Shown: piece after piece, positions 1-8,516 of the stretch
How the letters are laid out: each line of letters starts with the position of its first letter
Numbering within the stretch: position 1 is the first letter of the stretch
Origin: an uncultured Bacteroidota bacterium
GTDB taxonomy: Bacteria > Bacteroidota > Bacteroidia > Chitinophagales > Saprospiraceae
NCBI GenBank assembly: GCA_903854205.1
Contig: CAINVS010000607.1
Span: 1 to 47,059 of the forward strand
Direction of reading: 5' to 3'
Length of the DNA stretch: 47,059 bases
Notes under the pieces: model-generated
What the model was told of the DNA's origin: nothing
The model's input: the letters and a program-made list of their open reading frames with translations, nothing else
Databases searched by the model: none
Translations under genes and position numbers: made by a program

Positions 1-30
1 AGTCTAAGTAAAGTTCGCTATAAAAAAAAC

Positions 31-70
31 AAAACCCCGAAGGAAACTAAATCCATTGGGGTTTTCTTTT
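31..70 (+). terminator. Rho-independent-like terminator (aaaacccc...ggggttttctttt)
   Basis: Inverted repeat aaaacccc / ggggtttt followed by a T-rich tract; may be bidirectional with the 3' end of mtnA. Confidence 0.6.
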
Positions 71-136
71 TAAACAAGATATGTATAACTGATATTTAAT
101 CAGGACTTTACAGTAGTTTCTCACATCTCACTTCTC

Positions 137-1231
137 TTATGTCATTTCCGGAAAAAGCCCTGTCAGTCCATTTTCTGTGGCTGCGCAAATCCCCCTTTCG
201 GTGATGAGACCGCTAACCAATCGGGCAGGCGTGACATCGAAACCGTAGTTGGCTGCGGGGGTTGTGGGCGGACAGATTAATACCTTGTCAATTACTCCGG
301 CAGAATTGAGACCCTGAAAATATTTTACCTCGTCCTGATTTCTTTCTTCAATCGGAATTTCTTTGAGTCCGTCATTGATGGTCCAGTCAATCGTGGTGGA
401 GGGCAATGCAACAAAGAACGGAACATTGTTATCTTTGGCTGCCAATGCTTTGAGGTAGGTGCCGATTTTATTGGCCACATCGCCCTGACGGGTGGTACGG
501 TCAGTTCCCACAAATACAATATCCACCATGCCATGCTGCATGAGGTGACCGCCGGTGTTATCCACTATGAGTGTATGCGGTACTTTGTGCTGACTCAGTT
601 CCCAAGCTGTGAGATTGGAACCCTGATTGCGCGGGCGGGTTTCATCCACCCAAACATGTACTTTGATACCTTTTTCCATCGCCTGATAAATGGGAGAAGT
701 GATGGTTCCCCAACGGATACAGCCCATCATACCGGCATTGCAGTGTGTAAGAATATTGACGGTTTCTCCGCCCTTGCGCTTGCTGATTTCCTCGATGAGC
801 GGAAGGCCGTGTACGCCAATCATGCGGCAGATTTCAATATCTTCGGCCACGATATTATGGGCAGTTTCCAATGCAATTCGGGTTTTTTCTTCCTTGCCTT
901 TGGCGCTGTTGATGGCTTCCATCATACGGTCGATACAGACAAAAAGATTGACTGCGGTAGGGCGTGAACTGCGCAGGTATTCGGCAGCCTTTTCAATTTC
1001 ATGATCGAGCAGGGCTTCAGAGGCGTCGCGGCAGGCCATCCATAGTCCGTATGAAGCGGTTGCGCCGATAAGCGGTGCGCCCCGTACAATCATCTGAACG
1101 ATAGCCTGAAATACATCTTCTAGGTTGTGAAGTGTTTCCACATGTAATTCATGCGGAAGCAGGGTTTGATTTATAATCTGTACTTCCTGTTTTTCGTTGA
1201 GCCAGATGGTTCTAAGTGGATTGGGTAGCAT
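137..1231 (-). CDS. mtnA: S-methyl-5-thioribose-1-phosphate isomerase
   Basis: Full-length 364-aa ORF with family-typical segments (RGAPLIGATASYGL, ILTHCNAGMMGC, TPARLVSGLITERGI). Confidence 0.95.
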   Translation of the reverse strand: MLPNPLRTIWLNEKQEVQIINQTLLPHELHVETLHNLEDVFQAIVQMIVRGAPLIGATASYGLWMACRDASEALLDHEIEKAAEYLRSSRPTAVNLFVCIDRMMEAINSAKGKEEKTRIALETAHNIVAEDIEICRMIGVHGLPLIEEISKRKGGETVNILTHCNAGMMGCIRWGTITSPIYQAMEKGIKVHVWVDETRPRNQGSNLTAWELSQHKVPHTLIVDNTGGHLMQHGMVDIVFVGTDRTTRQGDVANKIGTYLKALAAKDNNVPFFVALPSTTIDWTINDGLKEIPIEERNQDEVKYFQGLNSAGVIDKVLICPPTTPAANYGFDVTPARLVSGLITERGICAATENGLTGLFPEMT

Positions 1232-1271
1232 ATATAGGTGGAATAGTTTGTTATTTGGTTAGGTTGTTTTG

Positions 1272-1291
1272 AGACGTTATAGATAACGTCT
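1272..1291. repeat. Perfect 9-bp inverted repeat agacgttat-ag-ataacgtct, followed by direct repeat cgtctgtact x2
   Basis: Read directly from sequence in the mtnC-mtnA intergenic region. Confidence 0.6.
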
Positions 1292-1450
1292 GTACTAAAT
1301 ACCGTCTGTACTGTATAAATCCGCACAACAATAAAATTTACCGCAAAGCAAAAAAGTGTTGCGCAAAGTGATAAAAGCATTTCAAAAAATGAAAATGAAA
1401 TCCTGTGTTTAAAAGGATTGTAAGTGTTATTAAGGTATAAAGGATTCTTA

Positions 1451-1487
1451 AATCCGCACATCCGCAAATCACCCCATCCGCACATCA
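1451..1487. repeat. tgcggat-type short repeat, copy 1 (aatccgcacatccgcaaatcaccccatccgcacatca)
   Basis: Near-identical to 9661-9697; one extra aatccgcaca unit at 1318-1327. Overlaps the 3' end of mtnC. Confidence 0.7.
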
Positions 1488-2173
1488 TTTAACAGTTTGT
1501 CCACTTCCTTAAAATCTACCGCTTTTTTGTGGGTTGATTCCGGATCTGTGCCGGGACGAATCAATTTAATCGTTTGTATGCCTGCTTCTTTAGCAGCGTC
1601 GAGTTCCTGTTCGATATCCGATAAAAAAACAATTTCAGCGCCGGGCAGTCCCAAGGCCAATTGTATGTTTTTATAGGATTGCACTTCGCGCTTATGTCCA
1701 ACAACCGTATCGAAATAATCGGAGAATAGTCCGGTGAGATCACCTGCCTCAGAGTAACCGAAGAGCAATCGCTGTGCCGGCACGGAACCTGAAGAATAGA
1801 CGCCGATTTTAAAACCTTTTTCTTTCCAACTTTTCAGCATGTCGGCGACTTCGGGATAAAGATGGCCTTTCAGACTACCGTTTTTGTAGCCTTTATCCCA
1901 AATTTTACCCTGCATGGCCTTCAGCGCCGGATGTTTGCGGTCGGTACGGCACCAATGTGCCAGATAATCAATAGCGCCTAAGTCATCAATATCCTTGCCT
2001 TCCTCTTCTTTCACGGTCTGCTTCGCAGCTTCAAGCTGCGCCTTCACGGAAGGTTCATCAATTGCAGCTTTTACCTCGTCGAGATGTTCCAAAAAATATG
2101 GAAAAAGGACATCGGCCACAAAAGAAATGGAGGTAGTTGTACCTTCGATGTCGGTCAAAATATATTTTATCAT
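1469..2173 (-). CDS. mtnC: Acireductone synthase (enolase-phosphatase E1)
   Basis: HAD-family 234-aa ORF with E1 signature DIEGTTTSISFV at the N-terminus. Confidence 0.93.
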   Translation of the reverse strand: MIKYILTDIEGTTTSISFVADVLFPYFLEHLDEVKAAIDEPSVKAQLEAAKQTVKEEEGKDIDDLGAIDYLAHWCRTDRKHPALKAMQGKIWDKGYKNGSLKGHLYPEVADMLKSWKEKGFKIGVYSSGSVPAQRLLFGYSEAGDLTGLFSDYFDTVVGHKREVQSYKNIQLALGLPGAEIVFLSDIEQELDAAKEAGIQTIKLIRPGTDPESTHKKAVDFKEVDKLLNDVRMG

Positions 2174-2402
2174 TTTATTATTTTTCAGAGCAGGTTTTTG
2201 AATTATCTTTTAATTCGTGGTCCTTCGCTTCGCTGAGCGGTCCCAGGGTTCATCTTTCAACTTTAATCTTTCGTTTCACGGACCTCCGGTTCATCTTTTA
2301 TCTTCAGAAAATGCGTCTTAACTTCGCATTAACCTCGCTTTAACATCAATATTCCAAATAGTTTTATACTTTTGAATATTACTTCATTAAAAATCGAACG
2401 CT

Positions 2403-3584
2403 ATGAGAAAATATATCCTTAACAAAAGCGCATTACTCAGCCTTGCCTTTGCTGCAATGGGCACTGCTGCCTTCGCACAGCAGACTGAAACCCCAAAACA
2501 GGAATCAAAGGTAACAATTATTAAAAAAACTATTGATGAGAATGGCGTAGAAACTGTTGAAAAAATTGAGCGCAGCAGTTTTGAAAATATACAGGAACTT
2601 GAAGATGTCAATATTACAATCAATACTAAGGGAGAAAAGCCTGTTTTGGGTATCAATATAGAAAAAAATGCAGCGGGTGTTGAAATAGTCGGCATCAGCA
2701 TTCCTGCCAAAGAAGCCGGTCTTAAAATCGGTGATATTGTTAAAGAGGCAGATGGCGAAAAAATTGAAAGTATTGAGGGTCTTCAAAAGAACATCCGCAG
2801 TAAGAAAATTGGCCAAATTGTCAGTATAAATATTTTGAGAAACGGACAGCCTTTGACCCTAAATGCAACAGTTGTGTCCGGTGAAAAAGAACTTGCTGTT
2901 GAACACCGTCATGACTTGAGAAGAAAGGAAACAAAAGAAATTGACCCTTGCCAAAAATTGGAACAGCTTAAAGGCGAACCATTTATTGGGGTTTTCATCA
3001 ACACCGGAGCTGATGTTTCAGAAATTACAGATATCGTAAAAAACAGCGGTGCTGCCGCTTCCGAACTACGCAGAAGCGACATTATCAGAAAAATCAACAA
3101 CAAAGATGTTGCAGGTTACGACAATCTTCTAGCTGTTCTTAAAGAATTCAAACCAGGTCAGACAGTACGCATTAGCTATGAACGCGACGGCAAAATGGAT
3201 AAAACCCGCGTACGCCTCATCAGCCAGGCGGATCGCAATCCGGAATACACTGCAAAACTCCAAAAGCGCTGCGAAGAAAAAACGCCGCAGACCAAAAATG
3301 ATGAACCATCCAAATTGTCTGAAAGTATTGGCCTTGCCACTTTGGATCTGTTTCCTAATCCAGCCACAGAATTTGTAACGCTCAATTTTGCGGGCGGTAG
3401 CAATGAAACGGTGACTGTGACCCTGCTCAGCATCGAGGGTAAAGAAATTATCCGTATGAAACTGAATGGAAAAGGCGAGACATTCAGCGAACAGCTCAAT
3501 GTTTCAAAACTGCCAAAAGGGCTGTATATCGTCACTGTTAAACAGGGAGAAACTGTAGTAAGCAAACAGTTCAGCAAAATATAA
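2403..3584 (+). CDS. Secreted protein with two PDZ domains and C-terminal T9SS sorting domain
   Basis: Signal peptide; PDZ1 (KPVLGINIEKNAAGVEIVGISIPAKEAGLKIGDIV), PDZ2 (PFIGVFINTGADVSEITDIV...); C-terminal LDLFPNPATEFVTLNF...KGLYIVTVKQGETVVSKQFSKI typical of the T9SS type A domain. Confidence 0.85.
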   Translation: MRKYILNKSALLSLAFAAMGTAAFAQQTETPKQESKVTIIKKTIDENGVETVEKIERSSFENIQELEDVNITINTKGEKPVLGINIEKNAAGVEIVGISIPAKEAGLKIGDIVKEADGEKIESIEGLQKNIRSKKIGQIVSINILRNGQPLTLNATVVSGEKELAVEHRHDLRRKETKEIDPCQKLEQLKGEPFIGVFINTGADVSEITDIVKNSGAAASELRRSDIIRKINNKDVAGYDNLLAVLKEFKPGQTVRISYERDGKMDKTRVRLISQADRNPEYTAKLQKRCEEKTPQTKNDEPSKLSESIGLATLDLFPNPATEFVTLNFAGGSNETVTVTLLSIEGKEIIRMKLNGKGETFSEQLNVSKLPKGLYIVTVKQGETVVSKQFSKI

Positions 3585-3607
3585 GGTTTTTATTTGAATG
3601 ATAGAGC

Positions 3608-3645
3608 AACCCCGAAAATGTAGCATTTCGGGGTTTTTTGTTTTT
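3608..3645 (+). terminator. Rho-independent terminator of the PDZ/T9SS gene
   Basis: aaccccgaaaatgtagcatttcggggttttttgttttt hairpin plus T-tract just after the stop. Confidence 0.85.
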
Positions 3646-3653
3646 AAAAGATA

Positions 3654-3684
3654 TTGCAATTCAATTTCTTTTGAAATATATTTG
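3654..3684 (+). promoter_or_regulatory. Bacteroidota-type sigma promoter (TTG-N20-TATATTTG)
   Basis: ttg at 3654-3656, tatatttg at 3677-3684, 20-nt spacer, upstream of the 3731 ORF. Confidence 0.65.
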
Positions 3685-3730
3685 TAGTACGGTCTTTGCC
3701 TTCAAAGACCCAAAATAAAAACCAACTTTC

Positions 3731-4561
3731 ATGTACGTTGTATTTGACATAAAAATAAAATCAGGCGGTTCCGCCCGCGATCTGCAATCGAGATGGCCTT
3801 CATTCAGAAATTTGCTGATCAGTATCTATAACTGGGCAGAACTTCCATTGACTTTCGACCAAAACCAGGGAGAAATATCTGGACACAGCTATGATTCGGA
3901 TGACGATTTGATCTGTCCTTCCGCAAATATTGATTCCAGGAATCAGGACTTGAAATTCCTAAAGGAGGATTTATGTTTAAAAATTACTATTAACGCATCT
4001 TCCTATTCAGATTTTTATACGATCGAATTGCTGAGCCCAAACAGCGATGAAAATATTAAATTTCTGTTCTCCACTCATCGAAGCGATTTCACCGTTAAAC
4101 TGAATAACCAAAATTATCAAAAGTGGGTGGACATGCTGTATGAATGGAAATCGCCTGCCGGAAACAGACTTGGTACTGTTGAAAATGTAACAATGGGCCC
4201 GATCATCATGCAAAATAAAATCGGATGTACCGACGAAGCCATTGTTTGGAAATGGTTCCGTGCACAATTGATCAAAATTTACCAACTTTCGGACTTAGCG
4301 GAAATTATGCCCTTTCAGGAAAAAATGGTTAAATACAAGGAGCTTTACAGCTCCGGAAATCACAAAATTGCCGGTTCCATTAACTTTGACTTTAGTAAGA
4401 AAAAGGATATTAACATTTATTATGATGGAGGCATCGAAAATGAAAAGGTGAGTACCTTGGTCTGGCCCGAATATATTGTTCTAAGGGTTTATTCAGACAA
4501 TCCTTATAAGGCAGTTTGGATGGAGGCTTTGGAGAAATTTAATCCTGAGGATTGGGCTTAA
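3731..4561 (+). CDS. Hypothetical protein
   Basis: 276-aa ORF with promoter and terminator upstream; no family recognised. Confidence 0.75.
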   Translation: MYVVFDIKIKSGGSARDLQSRWPSFRNLLISIYNWAELPLTFDQNQGEISGHSYDSDDDLICPSANIDSRNQDLKFLKEDLCLKITINASSYSDFYTIELLSPNSDENIKFLFSTHRSDFTVKLNNQNYQKWVDMLYEWKSPAGNRLGTVENVTMGPIIMQNKIGCTDEAIVWKWFRAQLIKIYQLSDLAEIMPFQEKMVKYKELYSSGNHKIAGSINFDFSKKKDINIYYDGGIENEKVSTLVWPEYIVLRVYSDNPYKAVWMEALEKFNPEDWA

Positions 4562-4618
4562 CTGAGCCTTTTAAAAACAATAACTTAATATCGATGTTTT
4601 ATCTTTAAAATAAACAAG

Positions 4619-5164
4619 ATGAAACTACTGACATTTTTCTTACTGATGCTATTGACAACAGATAACAAACTCAGATTCGATTTCGGAAAAGAAAAGGGCA
4701 ATACCAATGACTGGTTTACCCTGACTGACAATGTGATGGGCGGTGTCAGTACTTCAAAACTGACTTATGCTGACAAGTCACTGAAATTCAGCGGCAATAT
4801 TTCCTTCCGGAATAATGGTGGCTTTGCTTCTCTGCGCGCCAATTTTGGAAAATATGACCTCTCTGCTTTTTCTGAAGTCAGCATCAGATTCCGGGCTGAA
4901 AACCAAAAATTTGCCCTTACGCTTGAGAACAGCAAAAACTGGTGGGAACCGAATTACAAATACGAATTTCAGTCAGATACAAACACTGAATGGAAAACCG
5001 TAAAATTCAAACTGTCTGAATTTCATGAAGAGGTCATCGGCCGTAAAACCGGCGCATCCATTAATAAATCAGTCCTAAAAGATATCTGCCGTATAGGCAT
5101 CATCACCAATGACAAAAAAGAGGGCACTTTCGCGATTGAGATTGATTTTATCGAGTTTTTATAA
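4619..5164 (+). CDS. CIA30 family protein
   Basis: FTLTDNVMGGVSTSKL and the conserved C-terminal IGIITNDKKEGTFAIEIDFIEF are typical of CIA30 (NADH:ubiquinone oxidoreductase intermediate-associated protein 30) domains. Confidence 0.85.
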   Translation: MKLLTFFLLMLLTTDNKLRFDFGKEKGNTNDWFTLTDNVMGGVSTSKLTYADKSLKFSGNISFRNNGGFASLRANFGKYDLSAFSEVSIRFRAENQKFALTLENSKNWWEPNYKYEFQSDTNTEWKTVKFKLSEFHEEVIGRKTGASINKSVLKDICRIGIITNDKKEGTFAIEIDFIEFL

Positions 5165-5179
5165 TTGCAAGCATTGACA

Positions 5180-5641
5180 CTAAGCCCTAATCGCCTCTTT
5201 CCGCAAATAAATAAATCCCGGATTGCAGGTGCCGATACTCGAAAAGCCCGACCATGGGCCCTCCAGACTATAAGCACCATTTCGAAAACGGAATTGCAGC
5301 GGCATATTTTTGATACACCAGGCAGCTCTTTCCCTAATATTTTGGTTGGTTATGCGAACATCTTCCAGTTTAACGGCCGAACCGATTAAGGTACCTTTCA
5401 CATCGAAATATCCGAAGCTGCTGCCTGTTTTCAGGACGCCTTTGCCGATGATTTCGTTGCCGGTCAGCGTCAGGTTCAGTTCATAGTCATATTCCTGAGA
5501 AATACCGCCCACTTTCTGTGTCAGTTTGCCTGTCCATCTGCCGCCTATAATATATGGCGCCATGATTTCCAGTTCCGTTTCCTGAGCAGAAAGGGAAAAG
5601 CTGAAAGCCAAAAGGAGCGTATAAAGCAGCAGTTTTTTCAT
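5180..5641 (-). CDS. Small secreted hypothetical protein
   Basis: Signal peptide MKKLLLYTLLLAFSFSLSAQ; start at 5641 lies 2 bp after the apbE stop; ORF track extends to 5659. Confidence 0.75.
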   Translation of the reverse strand: MKKLLLYTLLLAFSFSLSAQETELEIMAPYIIGGRWTGKLTQKVGGISQEYDYELNLTLTGNEIIGKGVLKTGSSFGYFDVKGTLIGSAVKLEDVRITNQNIRERAAWCIKNMPLQFRFRNGAYSLEGPWSGFSSIGTCNPGFIYLRKEAIRA

Positions 5642-5643
5642 GT

Positions 5644-6690
5644 TTATTGTTTTATCCATTTACCCACAGGTTCTGTATATTTCACCTGCATATTGCCCTT
5701 ATTGTCGGCATAAATAAAGTAGGCTTCCACATCCGGCAGGCTCTCCACCAGGCTCCAAGCCTTTTCAAAACCCATTGCCATACAGGCTGTTGCAATTGCA
5801 TCGGCCGCTGCACAGTCTTTTGTAAAAACAGAGGCGCTCAGCAGATTGTTTTTTTCGGGATAACCGCTGAAGGGATTAATAGTATGCGCATATTTTTTGC
5901 CTTTTACCTGGATGATATTGCGATAATTGCCCGAAGTGGCCAAACTCAAATCATTCAGTTCCACGATAACCTGCATATCATTGACCGAAGCCTCTTCTTT
6001 TGGGGTGTTTATTCCGATAATCCAACCATATTCTTTGGACTGTTTGCCACGGCAACGGATTTCTCCGCCCACCTCTATCATATAATGTTTTATGCCCTTC
6101 ATTTCCAAAAATCTGCCTATTTCATCGGCCCCATCACCCGGAGCAATGGCATTGAAGACAATCTGTGTTTTGGGATTCGATTTTTTTATCCAGGCACCTT
6201 CAGCACTTTCTGTAATTGATACCGTTGTATAATCGCTGAGCGTGCGCAGGGAATCAATAATAGCCGAATCCGGATTTTCTACACCCTTTTTCTCGCCTTT
6301 TCCAAAGCCCCAATAATTGACCAAAGGCATGACTGCCGGATTGAACCAGCCTGCAGTTTGCCCATAATACAATCCTGAAATTTTGAAATTGCGCAACAGG
6401 TGCTGTGGCGCTTTATTGGAAATAAAAATGCCGCTGTCACTCGAATTGAATGCCGACAAACGGGAATCCTCCCTGTAGGTGGAAATTTCCTTGTCGAACA
6501 CTTCCAAAAGAGAATCGATTTGAGGCTGAAAATTACGGTTCAGACTATCGTGATAAGAAATGCTGTAGCCCGATCCCATAGTTTTTCCGCTGAACTCTAC
6601 CAATTTCTTGGTTTTTTCGGCGACAGGACCACAGGAACTGCCTATAATCAGCAATAGAAATAATAAAGCGCTACTGTATAAAAAACGCAT
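5644..6690 (-). CDS. apbE: FAD:protein FMN transferase (ApbE family lipoprotein)
   Basis: GKTMGSGYSISYHD, GWFNPAVMPLVNYWGFG, DCAAADAIATACMAMG; lipobox LLLIIGSSC supports start at 6690 rather than ORF-track 6801. Confidence 0.9.
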   Translation of the reverse strand: MRFLYSSALLFLLLIIGSSCGPVAEKTKKLVEFSGKTMGSGYSISYHDSLNRNFQPQIDSLLEVFDKEISTYREDSRLSAFNSSDSGIFISNKAPQHLLRNFKISGLYYGQTAGWFNPAVMPLVNYWGFGKGEKKGVENPDSAIIDSLRTLSDYTTVSITESAEGAWIKKSNPKTQIVFNAIAPGDGADEIGRFLEMKGIKHYMIEVGGEIRCRGKQSKEYGWIIGINTPKEEASVNDMQVIVELNDLSLATSGNYRNIIQVKGKKYAHTINPFSGYPEKNNLLSASVFTKDCAAADAIATACMAMGFEKAWSLVESLPDVEAYFIYADNKGNMQVKYTEPVGKWIKQ

Positions 6691-7462
6691 TGCGGGTATT
6701 GTTTTTAATTTTTTGAATAATTGCAGTTGAATCCTCATTGACAAAGGAAATGCCCTCGAAAAGTTTATTATAATTGAGCCCGATCGGAATTTTTGTATCA
6801 ACTCCGTCGACTGCTGTCACCGAATAAGGAAGCTCTATCCAAACAGTATCTTTCAGTTCATAAATGGTAGTGTCCGTTATATTTTTTATCAATTCCCAGC
6901 GCCCGAAACGGTACTCCGTATTTGAGAGATTGTAAAAACCATTGGCAGAGGCGAGCGGATTTGAACTTGTTGTAATGGCTGTTCCGTCTGTATTCAGTGC
7001 AATACCTTGCAATCCGACCAAAAAACGGACTTTTTCGTAATTGCCAAAATCGATAAAGCTGCCTATGTCATTGACAAAGGTTCCCGGTTTCAGCATTGCA
7101 TAATCGTCAATGGTCCAGACACTGCTTCCATCCTGTAAAGTTAACAAAACAGTATCTTTTACTAATACTGCACTGCCGTCTGCCCTAAGCAGGGAGACCG
7201 AAGAAATGAGTATTGAGGAGGATTTTACCTGATAAGCATCTCCGGAAAGATCGTAATAAAACTCCATCAGGTTAAAATTTGTTCCCAGTCTATCAATACT
7301 GTGTGCCATATCAAACCTGAGCTGATAGTATTCACAACAGCAGGTTTTATCAGCCTCGGCATTATAGTTTTTTGCCAACGGATCATTACAGCCTTCCACA
7401 TTGCTGCAGCTTTGCAGTAGAAAATAAACAGCAAGTAATAGGTAAATAGGTAGAATTCGCAT
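6671..7462 (-). CDS. MbnP-like (copper-binding protein family) lipoprotein
   Basis: Lipobox FLLQSC, GCNDPLAKNYNAEADKTCCCEY motif, LRFDMAHSIDRLGTNFNLMEFYYDLSG, FLVGLQGIALNTDGT. Start at 7462 supported by TATATTTG box at 7481-7488. Confidence 0.7.
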   Translation of the reverse strand: MRILPIYLLLAVYFLLQSCSNVEGCNDPLAKNYNAEADKTCCCEYYQLRFDMAHSIDRLGTNFNLMEFYYDLSGDAYQVKSSSILISSVSLLRADGSAVLVKDTVLLTLQDGSSVWTIDDYAMLKPGTFVNDIGSFIDFGNYEKVRFLVGLQGIALNTDGTAITTSSNPLASANGFYNLSNTEYRFGRWELIKNITDTTIYELKDTVWIELPYSVTAVDGVDTKIPIGLNYNKLFEGISFVNEDSTAIIQKIKNNTRNAFFIQ

Positions 7463-7513
7463 TTGTTTGGAATTAAAACACAAATATACAGTATAATGCC
7501 GAAACTGTAAATA

Positions 7514-7546
7514 CAAAAGCCCAAAACGATTAAAGCGTTTTGGGCT
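7514..7546 (-). terminator. Hairpin terminator downstream of the 7586-8266 gene
   Basis: agcccaaaacg / cgttttgggct 11-bp stem, minus-strand T-tract. Confidence 0.7.
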
Positions 7547-7585
7547 GATATGAATTTTCTTTAAAAATTCCCTATTCTTACAGGC

Positions 7586-8266
7586 TTATCTTGTCTGTAT
7601 GCTGTGTACCGAGCCGTTGTCAAGCGTCAGTGTGGCTGTACCGTTGCCGTTGTAAACAAGTGTTCCGTTATGCGTTACTGTATTGCCTGCCATAGTGCCG
7701 CTATAGGTTACAGAACCATTTCCGGATACAATATTTCTGTTGTCTTTGTCAACCAGAACATTTGTCCAACTGTGATTGATGGTGGTAGTATAGTTTTCGG
7801 CGCGTCTTCTTGAAGTCACTGTTCCTGTTGCATTTCTTGTCATTGTACCGTTCAGAATAAAATTCTGTTCAGTCACAGCAAGATTAGTCACTGTAATTGA
7901 TCCGCCATGTGTAGCGGTCCAATCGATTCGGGCAGCGTCGTAAGTGCTATTTCCTGTCTCGGTGAATACTACATTGTTATAAGCGTTGTTGCTGTCGCAG
8001 TTGACGGTCCAATCCCAGTTTGCTGTACGGCTCCAGCTGAAACCTGTTCCGGAGGCAGTTCTTGTAATGGTTGTATCATTGGTAAATCCGCATAAAGCTG
8101 ATTTGTATGGCGTAGAGATAAAAGCCATATCGTCGGCACCATTTGTTTTTACCGACGCCTCTATGCTTTCAACTATTTCTTCCTCGCTCAGTTCATTATC
8201 TTTTTGGCAGGAGACGAAAAAGAATACAGCTGCAATTGGAATCAGAAAAAAGAATTTCGTTTTCAT
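7586..8266 (-). CDS. Hypothetical lipoprotein
   Basis: Lipobox VFFFVSCQKDN; Thr/Asn-rich beta-repeat-like body; no family recognised. Confidence 0.75.
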   Translation of the reverse strand: MKTKFFFLIPIAAVFFFVSCQKDNELSEEEIVESIEASVKTNGADDMAFISTPYKSALCGFTNDTTITRTASGTGFSWSRTANWDWTVNCDSNNAYNNVVFTETGNSTYDAARIDWTATHGGSITVTNLAVTEQNFILNGTMTRNATGTVTSRRRAENYTTTINHSWTNVLVDKDNRNIVSGNGSVTYSGTMAGNTVTHNGTLVYNGNGTATLTLDNGSVHSIQTR

Positions 8267-8516
8267 AGTCTAGTGTTTTAATTTTTAGCGGCGTGCGCTG
8301 TTTAATAATATTGTTGCCTGAGATTTGCTGCTTGGACTACTTTCTTTTAAAATGGTTTAAATTATTAATGACAATTTTATTGATAATTTATTTTTTGAGG
8401 TTTTGTCAAGAAACAGTAAGTTTCAAAACTGTTATTCTATTTGCGGTACCTTTACATTTGTAATTGGTTCTACTTAGATTTTTACCCCGTTTGTCGACAA
8501 AACAAGCGGGTTTTTT

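Noticed and set aside
533-967. Plus-strand 144-aa ORF (and 690-1004)
   Set aside because: Fully antisense within well-supported mtnA.
1171-1488. Minus-strand ORF in the mtnC-mtnA spacer
   Set aside because: Made of the tgcggat repeat plus AT-rich spacer; no homology-like features.
2205-2340. ttcatctttt / cggacctccgg-containing low-complexity region as an element
   Set aside because: Only weak, irregular similarity between subunits; cannot support a repeat call by eye.
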